Assembly: GCF_000023025.1 (NCBI RefSeq)
Contig: NC_012997.1
Coordinates: forward strand, 728,764-792,763
DNA: 64,000 bases
Direction: 5' to 3'
Origin: Teredinibacter turnerae T7901
Lineage (GTDB): Bacteria > Pseudomonadota > Gammaproteobacteria > Pseudomonadales > Cellvibrionaceae
Of this stretch, positions 62,712 through 64,000 are shown in pieces. The translations under genes were made by a program, and so were the position numbers. Below the pieces are notes generated by a model, which worked only from the letters and a program-made list of their open reading frames with translations, made no database searches and had not been told where the DNA came from. Each line of letters opens with the position of its first letter. The stretch's first letter is position 1.

Positions 62712-64000
62712 TGGGAAACCCAACCGGATTTTTAAACGTCGATCGCATCCTGCCGAATGACCGCGATCCGCAGCAGCGGTTGCAGGACTGGTGTGAAGTT
62801 CACGAACACATGGCGGAGGCGGATATCCGCGAACAGGCCGCGCGCTGTATGGATTGTGGTGTTCCTTTTTGTCAGAGCGGCAACAGTGCGGTTGCGCCCA
62901 AGGTGGCGGGTTGCCCGGTAAATAATTTAATTCCCGAATGGAATGACCTGGTGTACCAGGGGCGCTGGCAAGAAGCGGTGGCGCGTTTGCATCGCACCAA
63001 TAATTTTCCTGAGTTTACCGGGCGCGTGTGTCCCGCACCTTGCGAAGGCGCGTGTGTGCTGGGCATTAATGCGCCGCCGGTCACGATTAAGCACCACGAA
63101 TTTGCCATTATCGAAAAAGCCTTTAGCGAAGGTTGGGTGACGGCCAATCCGCCGCCACAGCGCACCGGTAAAAAAGTCGCGGTCGTCGGCTCCGGTCCTG
63201 CGGGTCTGGCGGCGGCAGCGGAGCTTAATAAATACGGTCACAGCGTGGTGGTGTTTGAACGTGCGGACCGTATTGGTGGTTTGCTCATGTACGGTATTCC
63301 CAATATGAAATTGGAAAAACCTGTTGTCGAACGCCGCGTTCAATTGTTAAAAGAAGAGGGCGTCGAGTTTCGCACGGGTGTCGAGGTCGGTCGAGATATC
63401 ACGACCGCTGAACTGACTTCGACCTTCGATAGCATTGTGCTGGCTACCGGTGCTACCCAGCCGCGGGATTTGGCCGTCGAAGGACGTGCGCTGGACAACG
63501 TCCATTTTGCAATGACCTATTTAACGGCGAGCACGCGCGCACTGCTCGATGGAGATTCTGCGAGCAGCAGCGAATTGAATGCGGCAGGTAAAAACGTGGT
63601 GATTATTGGTGGCGGTGATACTGGCACCGACTGCGTCGCCACGGCATTGCGTCAAGGCTGCAAACACGTTGTGCAGCTGGAAATTATGCCGCAACCGCAG
63701 CTAAAACGGGCGGCGGACAACCCTTGGCCTGAGTGGCCGAAAACGCTGTTGGTGGATTACGGCCAGCGTGAAGCGATTGCGGTACAGGGCGATGATCCCC
63801 GCCATTATCAAACTATGACCAAGCGTTTGGTTGGCGATGAAAACGGCAAGGTAACAGAAGTCCACACCGTGGATGTCGTGTGGCAGAACGATGCTGCCGG
63901 GCGGCCGGTTCCTCACGAGCAGGTCGGCTCAGAAAAAGTCTTCGCGGCAGATCTCGTGTTGTTGGCGATGGGCTTCACCGGGCCGGAGGCGGCTGTGTTG
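62711..64000 (+). CDS. gltD: glutamate synthase (NADPH), small subunit (right end cut off)
   Basis: The first 430 residues of the beta subunit, which provides electrons from NADPH to GltB through FAD and iron-sulfur clusters. The N-terminal cysteine motifs [11 protein letters not shown] (C46, C49, C54) and [11 protein letters not shown] bind the [4Fe-4S] clusters. The FAD motif [14 protein letters not shown] lies near residue 155 and the NADPH motif [12 protein letters not shown] near residue 297. A complete protein is about 470-490 residues, so roughly the last 50 lie outside the window. The start overlaps the gltB stop by one base. Confidence 0.95.
   Translation, partial: MGNPTGFLNVDRILPNDRDPQQRLQDWCEVHEHMAEADIREQAARCMDCGVPFCQSGNSAVAPKVAGCPVNNLIPEWNDLVYQGRWQEAVARLHRTNNFPEFTGRVCPAPCEGACVLGINAPPVTIKHHEFAIIEKAFSEGWVTANPPPQRTGKKVAVVGSGPAGLAAAAELNKYGHSVVVFERADRIGGLLMYGIPNMKLEKPVVERRVQLLKEEGVEFRTGVEVGRDITTAELTSTFDSIVLATGATQPRDLAVEGRALDNVHFAMTYLTASTRALLDGDSASSSELNAAGKNVVIIGGGDTGTDCVATALRQGCKHVVQLEIMPQPQLKRAADNPWPEWPKTLLVDYGQREAIAVQGDDPRHYQTMTKRLVGDENGKVTEVHTVDVVWQNDAAGRPVPHEQVGSEKVFAADLVLLAMGFTGPEAAVL

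Noticed and set aside
1-64000. CRISPR arrays, insertion sequences, prophage or integrase genes
   Set aside because: No regularly spaced direct repeats, transposase or phage structural genes were seen on either strand.

Overview
The window reads as a single chromosomal segment of a gammaproteobacterium. The pyridine nucleotide transhydrogenase, Pseudomonas-type NrdA/NrdB, PrfC, GltBD and GcvP are all of gammaproteobacterial type. A GH10 xylanase, many c-di-GMP and two-component proteins, a PilZ protein and uncharacterised transglutaminase genes point to the polysaccharide-degrading marine Cellvibrionaceae (Teredinibacter/Saccharophagus-like). This is inferred from gene content, not from a database match. 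I see no rRNA, tRNA, CRISPR array, phage or intact insertion sequence, and base composition is even apart from AT-rich intergenic stretches near 14.3 and 57.2 kb.

Layout. 1-6 kb: the end of a DUF3019-like gene, prfC, a PlsC-type acyltransferase, an AI-2E-family transporter, then sthA and an HDOD gene as an overlapping leftward pair. 6-13 kb: poorly characterised regulatory genes (a degenerate receiver protein, a chalcone-isomerase-like/TonB fusion, a cyclic-nucleotide-binding protein, a YcgR-like PilZ protein). 13-17 kb: an AT-hook histone-like gene divergent from dinB, which has a textbook SOS box, then an orphan exbD. 17-24 kb: a periplasmic binding-like protein overlapping gcvP, a CvpA-DUF4124 fusion, a Nudix hydrolase and a REC-GGDEF diguanylate cyclase. 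24-29 kb: nrdA-nrdB plus a 79-residue gene, preceded by paired NrdR boxes and DnaA boxes. 29-34 kb: a lipoprotein, argD-argF with a terminator-like hairpin in the leader, grxD and a GH10 xylanase.

34-40 kb: a sensor kinase/response regulator pair, a DUF6933-like gene, a promoter-bearing small gene, and an OxlT-like transporter. 40-57 kb: a peptide-ligase-like cluster (circularly permuted ATP-grasp/alpha-E fusion plus transglutaminase), the TIGR03546/TIGR03545 pair, a PHP phosphatase, two more secreted transglutaminase-fold proteins, a TPR-like lipoprotein, a DUF6635-like membrane protein and a GGDEF-EAL protein. 57-64 kb: two divergent small secreted proteins and gltB-gltD, the latter cut by the right edge.

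The most recognisable functional logic is nitrogen and one-carbon metabolism (gltBD, gcvP, argDF), DNA precursor supply and the SOS response (nrdAB, dinB), and c-di-GMP signalling (one REC-GGDEF, one GGDEF-EAL, one PilZ effector). The best candidates for undescribed biology are the chalcone-isomerase-like/TonB fusion, the small gene at 37.97 kb, the divergent small secreted pair at 57 kb and the dense collection of transglutaminase-fold genes between 39.8 and 56.7 kb. No clearly novel multi-gene system could be demonstrated from sequence alone.
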